Source: Symbiodinium natans (Eukaryota > Sar > Dinophyceae > Suessiales > Symbiodiniaceae). From it: a DNA stretch of 64,000 nt. The notes under the pieces were generated by a model. The model was given only the letters and a program-made list of their open reading frames with translations. It did not search any database and was not told the origin of the DNA. The position numbers were made by a program, and so were the translations under genes. Position 1 is the stretch's first letter. The number at the start of each line of letters is the position of its first letter. Positions 35,660 to 46,081 of the stretch are shown here, piece after piece. The stretch spans positions 62,001 to 126,000 of the forward strand of contig CAJNDS010000480.1 of NCBI GenBank assembly GCA_905221605.1. The letters are read 5' to 3'.

Positions 35660-35795
35660 TCAGAGGCGCAGCTTTACGAGCTTGACTCGCGGTCCGCTCG
35701 CGGGATTCACGGGGAAAGCACCCCCTGAGCCCAGCCTCGCGCTTGATCTCGCGCAGCTTCTGCTCTCGCACACGTGCTGGAAACTCCGGCCTTGA
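35660..35795 (-). CDS. Basic coding block
   Basis: A minus-strand block reading FPARVREQKLREIKREAGLR, then GCFPRESRERTASQARKA, very rich in Arg/Glu. It could be an upstream exon of the gene ending at 35.06 kb or a separate gene. No domain recognised. Confidence 0.35.
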
Positions 35796-35819
35796 CATAT
35801 GTCTTCAGTCTCGACATGT

Positions 35820-36630
35820 TCATAGAAAAGGACATGTCTTCAGATGCACACCTGTGTACAATTTAAATTCATAATGGTCCTTTCTGGACTGAGACTAGAC
35901 GTGTATGCAAGTATGGTTGCACTTACAGAAAGCAGAGAAAAGAGAGGGGCGGGAATGGTGGGCGGATCTATATCTATATCTGTGCTTGCAAATATGTCAG
36001 CATGAGAGCCCAGCCGCGCCAGCGTTTTTGGCTCGAGCGCCTGCGGATGCTCCCGGCCGCAGCCCGCCCGGCAACTGCTGCTTGTCTGACTCGTCTGACA
36101 CGTCTGACACGTCTGAGCTTCGACCGACGGCGGCCTCTTCCGTGCGCTGCCGCCTTGAGGCGCATACTACACGAGTCTGTTCAGCCCGACGGTGATGAGT
36201 GCAGATGCTTGGATTCAGCTTCCTTGCTTGCCCATTCACGCGACACAACGTTGAGCTAGCTTAAAGTCTTCCAAGCGAGGCCACTTTGTTGGCGGTTCGG
36301 CAGCCGCTGTTGGCGGTTCGGCAGGCGCTGCTGTCGCGGCTCCGGCAGCAGGGGCTGCACAGAAGCAAGCTGCAACATGGAGAACCGCGAATGCCCTAAA
36401 CACTCATGAGCACAACATCATCTTGCATCATCTCACAACTGACTAGTCCGCCGAGGCCTCGGGCCAGAGGTGTATAGGTTGTCAGAACAGGCACCCCCCT
36501 CCAAATCCTCCCCCCACACCCAAAACCATTTTTCGGACCCCTTTGTTTGCCTCAAATGGGTACCCCCCCTAGGAAACCGGGGTCCGCAAGCAGACGATTC
36601 CCCAGGATTAGCGGCAGTAATGAGTTGAAG
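35820..36630. other. Gene-poor stretch
   Basis: Contains a short repeat tgtctgactcgtctgacacgtctgacacgtctga (about 36080-36115). No supported gene. Confidence 0.35.
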
Positions 36631-36639
36631 AGTCTAAGC

Positions 36640-36915
36640 TTGAACCTAAACCCTAAACCTGGCCCGAAGCACTCAAACCTTCAACAAACCTCCCCCCTCC
36701 CCCCCCGTTCCCCCCTACCCCCCGCCCTTCCCCCCTACCCCCTTTTCTCTCCCCCTACGCCCCTCTGATCAATCCAAGCCGAACCGTCTTTTGAACCCTA
36801 AACCCAAAAAAACCCTAAACCCCAAAGCGTGAACCTTGAGCCCTAAACCCTCAACCCTAAACCCCAAACCATAAACCATAAACCCGGAACCCTAAACCCT
36901 AAACCCAACCCTTAT
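36640..36915. repeat. Telomere-like tract, CCCTAAA strand
   Basis: Blocks of aaccctaaaccctaaa with variants, interrupted by a C-rich tract (36690-36760). The best units are at 36795-36905. Unit CCCTAAA, partly degenerate. Confidence 0.85.
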
Positions 36916-37456
36916 TTCTTGGGGTCCAGCGACTCGGGCGCTGCGGAATCACCATGCTCACGCGGATGCGCTGGGCCGGGCCGAGGCGGGTCGCGTAGCG
37001 TTAAAATTAGTACCTGTGAACACTTGTAAACTCGCCACGTACTGCGCCTGATGGCTCCTCGTCCGAGTCGTAGCTTGCATATCCCAGCATGTTTGCCTCG
37101 CCGAAACGCGTGAGAGACTAAACCGCTGAGGAGTTGCAGCGGCTTCTGCACGGAATGCGAGTCTTCTGGTCGTTCTGAGCCCTTCTTGTACTGACATGGT
37201 CATATATGACGTTGACGGTTGCCAGACATGCCGGGCAAGGCGAGGCCAATGAAAAGCTCTGGGCACTGTGCGGCTTCCTTCAAGCTAAGACTCCTTTAGA
37301 AAAGAACACAGTACACCCCATCCACAGCGAGCACCAAACCTCTCCCCAGCATAACGCTTCGACGGACCCCTTGCTACACCGCACAAGACACGACCCTCAA
37401 CCTGTTATTGAAGTGCTTGGCTGAAAGTACAAGGCACGCGTGTCTGCACAGCAATC

Positions 37457-37495
37457 CCAACCACCACCACCACCACCACCACCACCACCACCACA
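37457..37495. repeat. (CAC)n microsatellite
   Basis: About 11 CAC triplets. The His-run and Trp-run frames across it are repeat artefacts. Confidence 0.95.
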
Positions 37496-38139
37496 ACAAG
37501 AACAGCCCCCACCTCCACCACCAACGCCTTCCAACCCCCCCTACACACCTTCCCAACAAAAACCAACAGCAGATTTCCGGTGAAACCATCACTCTGGACA
37601 CCAGACCTCCGAAATCTCTACTTCGACCCCTAAGTGCTAATAGAATCCATCTACGGCTGAGTCGTACCATGCCCCTGCCGCCACATGATAGAACTATTGC
37701 ACGTGATGGTGATGGTGACGGTGATGCTGATGCTGCTGATGCTTCTGGTATGGTCCCCTGGTCTATCGTCCAGAAACGGTTGACCATAAACCACGGCAAG
37801 CTCAGCAACTTGGCTCGACAACCGAGCCCCCGGCCACGAAACGGGGAGCAAGGCTCGGAAGGTCCCAAGATGCGAGGAGTTTAGGGGTTTGGGGAGATGA
37901 AGGGTGGAGGGACTTGGAGGGCTCTTGGAGCGGCGAGGCTTTCGGCTTCGACTTTGGGATGCTCGTGGGTACCTTGTGGTTCAAGTAGAAGCTGGGAGCA
38001 AATGTTGCAGCATCCACATTAGCCATGGTCTTACAGCTTACAGATCACACTCCGAGAGCACCAAGGGTGGCTGCTGGGCACCATGTGTCACCCCCTTTCA
38101 TCTTGGCAGCGCAGCTCGCGCGCACTTTGTGACTAAACG

Positions 38140-38935
38140 TAGCGATGCCCAGGGCGTTGGAGGACAGCCTGTGGTCGTTCACCTGCCTTCTCGAGTACAG
38201 ACACTGCCCCGAATGGGGTGGAGTGGATCGGCCCGTTCGCGGTGAATCTCCTGGTGTGCCTTTCATTTGTTCAAAGAACCACAACCTGCTTCATGGAGGC
38301 AGCAGTCCATGCATCCTCTCTTACAAACGACCAGTTCTCAAGCAGGGCTTTTAACAAAAGCTCGCTGGGAAGCGCCAAAAGACATCCCTGAGACAGGAGG
38401 GGTCTCCTGCATGCTGCAGGCCCGGCAGCAAATTTTCCTAAATCTACAAGCTGAAGTGGCTGCATTCATGCAGTTCAAACAGTATGTACAGTGGGCGAAG
38501 CAGAGATTGCAGACGGCTAAGGCTTCATGCCTGGCTTCGGCCGGTACCTGGCAGAAACCCAAGCAAAGCCCCCCCCACCCGCCCAACCGTTCCCAACCCC
38601 CCACAAAAGACCTTGAGCACCGGCCGCAGCATTCAGCTTGAACAAGCTGACCCCAAGGTGCCTGGCGGCGGAGTCCGGTGATTTCGATCGGCCGTACCTT
38701 TTCAGGTCAAGCACATGCTGGCTCCCCAAGATGTAGGCAGGCGTGGCATTATTCTCTGGCCGGATGGAATTCTGAGCTTGTTGAAAAGGAGACTTTACTA
38801 GAAACGGCAGAGAAGATTGGCTTGTCCCGAGACCAGTTCGTGCGACATGGACCGACCATCGACCACGGCCTCCGCTGGACGCTGCCTCGGCAAATCAAGC
38901 GAGACAGGCCCAAGCGCCTCTCTTGTAAGGAGTCT
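38140..38935 (+). CDS. Candidate plus-strand gene, possibly thioredoxin-fold (DsbA-like)
   Basis: Two plus-strand blocks look coding. About 38421-38520 is bounded by CTGCAG|GC and AAG|GC and reads FLNLQAEVAAFMQFKQYVQW, then AKQRLQTAK. About 38765-38850 reads NSELVEKETLLETAEKIGLS, then RDQF. The second resembles the helical stretch of DsbA/FrnE-like oxidoreductases, where a TLLE-A-x-x-x-GL pattern is common. No CxxC or cis-Pro motif was found, so this is a weak guess. The segment lies between inverted telomere-like tracts. Confidence 0.3.
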
Positions 38936-38991
38936 CGTTCTTCTCTTCTTTGTCTTGCATAGTGCGGTGTCAGGTCAGCTGGGGGTAAGGA

Positions 38992-38999
<8 letters not shown>

Positions 39000-39022
<23 letters not shown>
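39000..39022. repeat. (TG)n microsatellite
   Basis: About 11 TG/CG dinucleotides. Confidence 0.95.
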
Positions 39023-39936
39023 CCTTGCTTCTCGTTCCGAACTTAGGATACACTCAATCTCCGTTCCAGCCCCCTCCACTACCCCATGAACGTAGGGCCT
39101 TTCCAAGTCTGCAAAGCCCGTCTCCAGCAGTACACTGGCGCTTAGGTGCCACCGGGGCCCAAGCTGCTATCCAACAAGCGCGATCGGACATCGGCCTGAA
39201 TCTCAGGCTCGCAGCTGCTTCGGTGCAGCATGGCAAGGAGACCCATGATGTGCTGGCAATCTGCTGCAACATGGCATACTTGCATCGGGTCGGAAAGGGG
39301 CCCTGGAACAAACGCAGAGCAGAGAGCTGCAAGTTGACCCAGAGCTGCCTGGCCTCTGGGCCTCGGAGAGCTCCCTGCCTTTGGATTTGTTGCTTTTTGG
39401 GGATTTTGTGTTCTGGCTTTGAGGCTTGGTGTGTTTGAGTGTGCTTGCTTCGCTTTGTCTTGCTCTTCGGCATGAGATAGCAAAGGCTATTCGCCAGATC
39501 GGGCACAAGAGATGCTTTGAACCGAGAAGAAGGGCCTCTTTGTAGCCGCAGGAGGCATCTTCCTTCGGGTCAAAAAGAGAAAATGCTCCAAGACTCCTCC
39601 AAATCTCACCTTATTATTAAGAACATCCTCGAAAATCCAAACACAGTTCCCCCCGGAAGGCTCCTGGCCACATCCTCGTGCATTTGACGCGGCCTGGCCT
39701 GTAGTTTGGAGTAGGGCTGGGCTTCCGAACATGAGACGTTCTTCTTGCAGCTTCTTACAGCCCAAATTGCAGCCTCAAAGAGTGGAGCCCGCTTTTTTCT
39801 GACGTCAAAGGCAGGGTCAGTCCCGCCGGCGCCCTCCTTCCAGACGCTCAATCTTCCGCCGGCCCTTTGCCTTTCCACAGAATATGAACTGCGACACACG
39901 TTCTATCAATGATCCGTGGTCGCAGGTGCTTGGAGC

Positions 39937-40337
39937 CTCCAGCCGCACCCGGACCCCACGGCGCATCACATACTCCTCAAAGAAATGGGGGGCGAAGGAG
40001 TGAGGCATGCATTTCGGACACAGCAAGCAAGACGGTCCTTGAACTCATCTTCGCTCATGCCGAAGTTGAAGAAGTCGGACAGATTGGTGCCAGCTCGGCG
40101 CCACGGTGTGTCGGCCAGCTCGGCCTTGGGCATTTCACCAGTCATGAAACAAGGAGCATGGTGAAATCAGCAGGCCTCGTCCATCTGGAAAGAGATCTTG
40201 GCCACCGTGGACTCCAGGTCCTATTCAACATCGGGCACAGGAGAAAACTATGTGTACCTGTCCTCTCTGGCAGAGCGTTCAAATCGTGTGGGGTCCTCAT
40301 CTTGTTCGACCAGCTCGGCCTGGTTATCCGGAGCCAC
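39937..40337 (-). CDS. Fip1-like pre-mRNA 3'-end processing factor, partial, with very short introns
   Basis: Exon 40124-40029 reads ELADTPWRRAGTNLSDFFNF, then GMSEDEFKDRL. This matches the conserved Fip1 core (PW-x-x-x-x-x-x-SDYFNYGF-x-E), which in yeast and animals bridges poly(A) polymerase to the cleavage/polyadenylation complex. Neighbouring exons: 40337-40263 (acidic, QAELVEQDEDPTRFE), 40220-40176 (DLESTVAKISFQMDE) and 39975-39937 (EYVMRRGVRVRLE). Keeping phase requires introns of about 42, 51 and 53 nt with GA, GC and GC donors. An acidic N-terminal arm before the core fits Fip1. The 5' end and the low-complexity C-terminus were not found. The gene lies next to a G-rich telomere-like tract. 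Confidence 0.65.
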
Positions 40338-40399
40338 CTGAGAAGTTCAACATGTCTAGCGTAAGCGTGTGTTTAACTTTTTCGTTGCACTGAACATTG

Positions 40400-40580
40400 T
40401 GAGGGTCGGTTCGGGTTTAAGGGCTCAGGGTTTGGATCGAAGCACTAGGGTTTGTTGGGGGTTTTCAGGTCTTAGGGCTTCGTGTTCCAAAGTCGTTTTG
40501 GGCTTTTCTGCAAAAAGGGGTTTTGTTTCAGGGGTTTAGGGTCCAGGGATTTTGGGCAGGGTAGGCAATCGTAGGGTTAG
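40400..40580. repeat. Degenerate telomere-like tract, TTTAGGG strand
   Basis: Repeated gggtttaggg/gggtttaagggctcaggg wording, strongly diverged. It is inverted relative to the tract at 36.64-36.92 kb. Confidence 0.7.
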
Positions 40581-40599
40581 CATTTGGATGAGGGTTTGG

Positions 40600-40735
40600 G
40601 TCTTTGTTGGGGGGGAGGGAGGGAGGGGAGGGGAGCAGGGGAAGGGCAGCGGGCGGGGGCGGTCGGGAGAGGGGGGGAAGGGGAGCAGTGGGGGAAGGGG
40701 AGCAGGGACAAAGCAGGGAGCAGGAGGGGCTGGCG
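40600..40735. repeat. G-rich low-complexity tract
   Basis: Purine-rich GGGA/GGGGA runs. The open frames (and the proline-rich frames on the other strand) are compositional artefacts. Confidence 0.9.
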
Positions 40736-40849
40736 AACGGGGATCACACATGGTAGTCCCCCTCAAATCCACGTCACGCTACAAGGTTTAATTCCAGGCA
40801 TGGAAGGAATGGAAGCAAACTTCCCCACTCCCACCATGTGATCGGTTGA

Positions 40850-41790
40850 AGATGAGATGCCCCATCCCCCCTCAACCTCGAACGAGTGATTTGAGCCCAT
40901 ACCAATCTAACGAAATTGCCAGCAGCTTCCTACAGAACAGGGCATGTCAGCATGCGCCAGAAACTGACGACGAATCTTGCCATGTGATGTTGTGCACCGG
41001 CTCTCAAGCGTCCGGCTAAAGCCAGCGCTGCGCTCTGCGCTGCATCGGGATCTCCTCACTCAATCGCAACTCGACAACACACGTCACCCGACGGAAGGAG
41101 GACTTGCCATCTTAATCGTAGCACACGCAGCAACTAGCTCTCACAGCATCGCAGAATGGGTTCAGCGATCCGTCGATGGTGCCCTCACCGTGGACCGCTC
41201 CGCGCTCCCACTGCCTGATGTCCGCATCAATGTTTTTTCTGTGGAAAAGAGTCTTTGTGCGAATCAATTACGTGTGGCTTTTCAAGGGCAACCTACCCAT
41301 GCCACTAGCAAGCAGCACCCGATTCACTGAACAGGCACCAGACGTGCTGACGACTGACTTCTGAACAGAAGTGCTTACTCAGTGAAACAGGGCCGGGCAT
41401 GTAGCACAGCTGAGAAGCCAACCGGCCCAGATAGTACGCCATGCCCCCGCTACGCGGCCTTGATGCAAAGTGCAAGTGCAGACTCAACGCATGGCATGTG
41501 TGTCCGCAGTAATCTTTGTTGTTGTTCAGCCTGAGGCGGAGACCCTGCGTCACAAAGGACTAGCCTCACGTTATCCTCCTTTGCAAGTGGTCGATTCAGC
41601 TTCACCGCAAGCGAATTCGGCAGACTTGCCATGGACAATGAGCCTACCAAGCCATTCTGAGGGAGTCTGGCTATTATTGTTGAGATCACCATCTGAGCAG
41701 CTGCGGGCATAAAGATGGTTGCAGAACACTACCGACAAAAGTGTCGTCGCATTGGCTTCCACTCCAACACACTAACTGCCTGAGCTTCCC
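40850..41790. other. Stretch with one weak minus-strand frame
   Basis: A minus-strand frame at 41450-41710 (SLSMASLPNSLAVKLNRPLA) is mildly protein-like. Nothing else supported. Confidence 0.3.
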
Positions 41791-41810
41791 CGTGGTCTAT
41801 TGGCTAGTGC

Positions 41811-42380
41811 CTACGCATCCAAGAGGAAGCCATAGCCCTGCTTCGCAAAATGCTTGGCATACCGGTCCTCGTCCGAGACATCAGGCGCTTCGAAGTTCAG
41901 ATCCTGTGGCGCAGCCCTGGCCTTGGCACAAAGACGAACGGAACAGGAATGGAGCCTCTGTGGGGCCTTCGAAGACTTTGTGGAGCCTCTGTCGAACCTC
42001 GCTGGGGCCTGTGTTGCTCCGTACGCGTCGCGAAAAGTTTGTCTACCACTCTCAGCGAAGGCCTCAATGATCTCCACCTCGTCGCTGTCTCTCGGCCGCT
42101 TCTGGCCCGGTGCGGGCCGAACCTCCACCTTTCGTCGCTGCCACTTACAATTGCAACCGTAGCCATCCGTCAGCTTTCGGGAAGCCCTCCTGGAAGTCGT
42201 TGCTCTCCAGCTTTCGGAAGACATCCAGGCCGTCCACAGCCTCGGCAGCCTCGTTGCCTCGGGAATTGGGAGGAACTGTGGCTGCCAGAGACAGATGTTC
42301 CGAGACATGCAGAGGCAGCAGAGGCATGCCGCGATTTGCCGAGGCATGTCGAGGCGCCGACTCATGGCTACGAGCCAAGG
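41811..42380 (-). CDS. Hypothetical protein, three or more exons
   Basis: First block (about 42330-42174) ends EAVDGLDVFRKLESNDFQEG, then FPK. Exon 42128-about 42051 reads VEVRPAPGQKRPRDSDEVEI, then IEAFAE. The terminal exon, 41903-41811, starts after CACAG|G and reads DLNFEAPDVSDEDRYAKHFA, then KQGYGFLLDA and TAG. The first join needs a 46-nt GC...AG intron in phase 0. The basic KRPR followed by an acidic run is typical of a nuclear regulatory protein, but no domain is recognised. Confidence 0.5.
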   Translation of the reverse strand, partial: PWLVAMSRRLDMPRQIAACLCCLCMSRNICLWQPQFLPIPEATRLPRLWTAWMSSESWRATTSRRASRKLTDGYGCNCKWQRRKVEVRPAPGQKRPRDSDEVEIIEAFAESGRQTFRDAYGATQAPARFDRGSTKSSKAPQRLHSCSVRLCAKARAAPQDLNFEAPDVSDEDRYAKHFAKQGYGFLLDA

Positions 42381-42419
42381 CTTCACTCAGCCCCGTGGAC
42401 TGAATGCATCCACTGCGTT

Positions 42420-43390
42420 CAATGAGTTGATAGGAGAGGCTGACATTGATCCTGGACCCTGGAGCCTGTGAACGTGGAGGTGATGTTCTGATAAGTCTCT
42501 AGACTCTAGTCACTCTAGTCTAACCCGGTTGCTGCCGGTACCATGCCGTGCTGCGCGAATCTTCTAGCCAGAACGCGGCACGTTGCGTCGGCATGAGAGT
42601 CTTTGTTGTGATGTGCGCAACGGTGCAAAGGATGTGAGCAATACAAAACAAGCAACGACCCGGAGACGACACGAAAACGATCCTGCACTCTCTCTGGCCT
42701 CTCGCCGCTCTCGCCCTGGAATGCTCCGTGGCCTTAGGTCCATCGACACTGTTCTGCAATGTTCTGCAAAGCTGCACCATGTCCGCACTACGTCTGCATG
42801 GGTCTGAACATGAAGTCTGATGCACTGACGCACTGCTGCCTCATGAGCCATGACCAACAAAACTTGCAAACTGCTCACACACAATTAAACAATCTGAAAG
42901 GTATGATGCGACATACAATCCACACTGCAGTGTGCACTCTGCGCACTCTGTCACTCCATAGATTGCTCAGGTCAGGCAGGCGACTGACTTTCACTGGCGG
43001 CTGAAGCTGAACCTGATGGACCTGACATGCAAAGCCACGCACCTCCAGCGAACCTGGGCTGTGCCACGTGCCATGGCCTGCAGAGCCGGCAGACCGTGCC
43101 ACAGCCCCCACAGCCCCTCGCTGAGGCGTTGTAGGCCTGGCAAAGGAGTCAAGGGCCAAAGAAGCTGTTGCGATTTGCACGCACACAAATTGGCAAAGGC
43201 ACTCAACACCGAGAATCGGCTGTACAGGCAAACAAAGGGAACAAGTCGACCTCGCCTCAAACGTTGCGGGCTGGGTGACTGTCGCGGCTGTTCGTTGCAT
43301 GTCAACTGCTGGCTTGAAAGCCTCGCGTCATGTAACATTCTTGTATCAATCGAAGACGAAAAATGAGAAAGGAACAGCCAAGCAGAGTCG
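42420..43390. other. Gene-poor stretch
   Basis: Open frames on both strands (such as minus 42991-43300) without domain or splice support. Confidence 0.3.
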
Positions 43391-43399
43391 CATTCCCGT

Positions 43400-43855
43400 T
43401 CAGGGTACCGAGATGTACTGAGGGTAGAGCATGCGGCTGCCAGTGCTCCTGCCCGGTTGCTCCGGCTTGCTTGTGCTGGCTTCGTTTGCGCTCTGGGCTT
43501 TTTTGAGCCTCCTGTCGCTGGAGAGGTTGGAGAAGGCTTGCAGCCTCGATCCATGGATTGCAGGGTTCTTGAGTGTTAAGTATTTCTGATAACGAGTGTG
43601 CACACAGGGTGGTTCATTGCTTACATTCAATGTAGCAACAACACACTTGGCTTCAGACTTGAACGAGACAATCCAGACAAGTCCAGCCCACTTGTGGAGC
43701 AACAGGGTGAGCAAATGAGAGGGCTCGAGAACCAAATTCCCGCTTGCATAGGAGACGGACATACAAAAGAGATCAAAAGAGGCTTTTCGATTTTCTCCAA
43801 TGGTCCAAGTCCTCGACCAGACACTCCCCTCCCAGATTTCACTCGCAAACCCCAC
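43400..43855 (-). CDS. Hypothetical open frame, 151 codons
   Basis: The whole span is open on the minus strand. A hydrophobic segment (HLLTLLLHKWAGLVWIVSF) is followed by a hydrophilic C-terminus (SDRRLKKAQSANEASTSKPE) ending ISVP and TGA. The C-terminal part looks the most protein-like. It could be a terminal exon of a single-pass membrane protein. No family recognised. Confidence 0.35.
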   Translation of the reverse strand: MGFASEIWEGSVWSRTWTIGENRKASFDLFCMSVSYASGNLVLEPSHLLTLLLHKWAGLVWIVSFKSEAKCVVATLNVSNEPPCVHTRYQKYLTLKNPAIHGSRLQAFSNLSSDRRLKKAQSANEASTSKPEQPGRSTGSRMLYPQYISVP

Positions 43856-43976
43856 TTTGATTGCTGCCGTCTAACAAAGCTGCCCGTTGCCCCTGGCATC
43901 CGTTGGACGCCCAACACATGGCTCATGTGACCTGGCAATGCAAGACACAGCTCCCAGAAAGCCTGACCATCCTACC

Positions 43977-44085
43977 CCAAACCCTAGAGCCCTGAACCCT
44001 AAACCCTAAGCCCTAAACCCTAAAACCTAAACCCTAAACCCTAAACCCTAAACCCCAAACCTTAACCCCTAAACCCTACACCCTG
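43977..44085. repeat. Telomere-like array, CCCTAAA strand
   Basis: About 12 units of aaaccct with few changes. One of the better conserved arrays in the window. Confidence 0.92.
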
Positions 44086-44215
44086 AATCCAAGGCCTTCT
44101 GCAAGAACCCATACAACTTCATCGATTTCGCCGCCTTGGTCCCGCTCGCCGTGCGCTCCGCGTACGGCTTGACGACTCCGGCTGCCACGGACAACTTGAT
44201 AGCGCAGCCAAGCCA

Positions 44216-44266
44216 GCGTTTAGGGTTTGGGGCTTAGGGTTTAGAGTTTAGGGTTTAGGGTTTACT
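44216..44266. repeat. Telomere-like array, TTTAGGG strand
   Basis: About six units of gggttta, inverted relative to the 43.98-44.09 kb array and only 130 bp from it. Confidence 0.92.
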
Positions 44267-44446
44267 TGGGGGTTATGCGGCGCTCGCAAACTCCAACAAC
44301 GCCTGTCGCACCACCCAGCCCCTTCAGCCAGGTTTCAGGGGCAGAAGGGTTGCAGAGATTAGAGCTGTCTTCGGCGGTTTGGAGAACATGGCCCTTTGCG
44401 AGGACGCAGCGCAGGCTCGGAGCTTGTGTAGGTCCATGCAGGTGCG

Positions 44447-44809
44447 ATGGCGCAGGTGGAGTGTCGTTTTACTTTCCTTGACGTGCTCTTGGAGGACGAA
44501 GAGCGGGGCAAGGACCTTCGCACCGGCCGCGCTCGCAGCGCCCCTCCCCTTCTTTGCCAGGCGGTGCCTGCAGCGCAAGCACCGGCAGCGGTGTTGCCGG
44601 CAGTGCCATCAGTGGACGAAGCAGAGGAGGAACCTGGAAGGCCGCAAATCTCGGTGCCGGTCAGTGCTGGGCGCCTCGGTCATCCGGAGCTCTGCCAGCG
44701 CCCATGCGTGCACGTCGCGTCCGGGCGGCAGTGCGAGGTGGGCGATGCCTGCAACTACTGCCATCCTCACCGCCGCGTCCCGGTGTGGCCAGCTTCAGCA
44801 CCTTGGTGA
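44447..44809 (+). CDS. CCCH zinc-finger protein (CX8CX5CX3H), probably frame-broken or spliced after the finger
   Basis: The frame from MAQVECRFTFLDVLLEDEER has an acidic N-terminal half and a Pro/Ala linker. Near its end it carries LCQRPCVHVASGRQCEVGDA followed by CNYCH, an exact C-x8-C-x5-C-x3-H finger. This finger type binds RNA and occurs in a large dinoflagellate family with RPC..A.G.C..G..CNYCH wording. That family usually continues well past the finger, whereas this frame stops 14 codons later. The next frame stays open to 44904 and reads LVSLAARKCAEGAKIRIRGA, so a frameshift or short intron is likely. It is the clearest plus-strand gene and begins about 180 bp after a telomere-like array. 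Confidence 0.65.
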   Translation: MAQVECRFTFLDVLLEDEERGKDLRTGRARSAPPLLCQAVPAAQAPAAVLPAVPSVDEAEEEPGRPQISVPVSAGRLGHPELCQRPCVHVASGRQCEVGDACNYCHPHRRVPVWPASAPW

Positions 44810-44909
44810 GCTTGGCTGCACGGAAGTGCGCGGAGGGCGCCAAGATCCGCATCCGGGGGGCGATGCAGACCCTCCGTGCTGAGCTGAGGGACTGCGTTGC
44901 ATGAAAGTC

Positions 44910-45710
44910 TTCTCCTGCTCTGGAAAAGTTATCGACTAGAAAGCAATGCCATCAACCGACATAGTTATTGAGACGCTCCCCTGCTCTCAGACATGACGCG
45001 GCTGAGGTACAACCATTTCAGCCGAATACAAACGGAATTTAAGAAATCCTGCGACAACTTTCAGAGGCTTAGTCGTGCATATGACGTATTTGTTGCCCAT
45101 ATTCAGCTTATGCTCTCACCTAGCTTCAAAGTCGGATTGGACCCTGCAGCCTGGAGTTGCATGTGCTGGACCCGCAGGATAGAGCTGCGCGTGTCACTTT
45201 CCGATGTTGACTGGTATCCCTTTTTTTCTGGGTGCAAGCAGCGGAGGCCGAGCAGTTGAGTAGCCGGAGCTGCGAGTGTGCGCTGGACACAGACTATTGC
45301 GCGCTGGCTCCTTCGTAACCCAGGACTTGTCACAGACTTGTCACGTGCCCATCCAGGGTCAACAGCAGCGCGTGAAATACCAAATTGGGCAGGTGGTTTG
45401 ATCACACTTCCAAACTTCAACAAGTGCGCCGAAGGTTCTGCACACAACCTGCTCAGATTGCCAGCCTTTACTGCTAATCAAGGGCAAAGGTTTCAGATTT
45501 CAGAGGCCCTCCAGCCTGTGTCCTTCAAGGTCATTTTACAGTTTTACACTGCTGGCTCAAAGTTTCGGGGGGCTGCTGTCCGGTTTCTTTTTCCTCAACC
45601 TGCGGTCGCTGACTATGCCCCAGCCACTAACTTTTGCATGATGAAACAACGCTTCAGGAAGAGCATCTTGGTGCCGGGCTCACGGGTGGGCTCAGCTCTC
45701 CGATGAAAGC
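44910..45710. other. Stretch with one plus-strand open frame
   Basis: A 142-codon plus frame (45278-45706) has no recognisable domain. Nothing else supported. Confidence 0.3.
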
Positions 45711-45712
45711 TT

Positions 45713-46081
45713 TCACGAGGTGCATCTTGACGGCGTACACCTGCAACGTAACTCACAAGCTAACTTGACAATCTTCCAAACCCGTCGATGTGTTCCGTTC
45801 CAACTCCCTGTAACGCCTCGCAACTTGGCTTCGCTGGATGCACGTCGCAAGCGTTCCTTCTCGACCTGCGACAAGAAGATTCGGTGAAGATTCGGTGGCC
45901 GAAAAGCCGACAAGGCCGAAACACGGATCTTCGTTGAAGGCCCAACCTGCTGAGGCGCAGCATCGTTTGCCTTCGCACGCTTGTGACCACAGTTGTGGCA
46001 AAAGCTTGCACTTGCCAAATACCTCAGAGCCAGAAGAAGCACGTGCAACAGCTTAGGCCAATCCAAAAGTCTTCTTCTCAA
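45713..46081 (-). CDS. Hypothetical protein with CxxC near start
   Basis: A 122-codon open frame. A hydrophobic opening (LLHVLLLALRYLASASF) is followed by CHNCGHKRAKANDAAPQQVG and a charged helix (FLSQVEKERLRRASSEAKLR). The CxxCGxKR resembles half of a zinc ribbon. No second pair of cysteines is close enough in frame, so splicing may be needed. Identity unknown. Confidence 0.35.
   Translation of the reverse strand: MRRRLLDWPKLLHVLLLALRYLASASFCHNCGHKRAKANDAAPQQVGPSTKIRVSALSAFRPPNLHRIFLSQVEKERLRRASSEAKLRGVTGSWNGTHRRVWKIVKLACELRCRCTPSRCTS

Noticed and set aside
37408-37884. 158-codon frame starting with a His run
   Set aside because: The His run is a CAC microsatellite; the remainder has no domain or splice support.
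40536-40791. Gly-rich and Pro-rich frames
   Set aside because: Compositional result of a purine-rich low-complexity tract.
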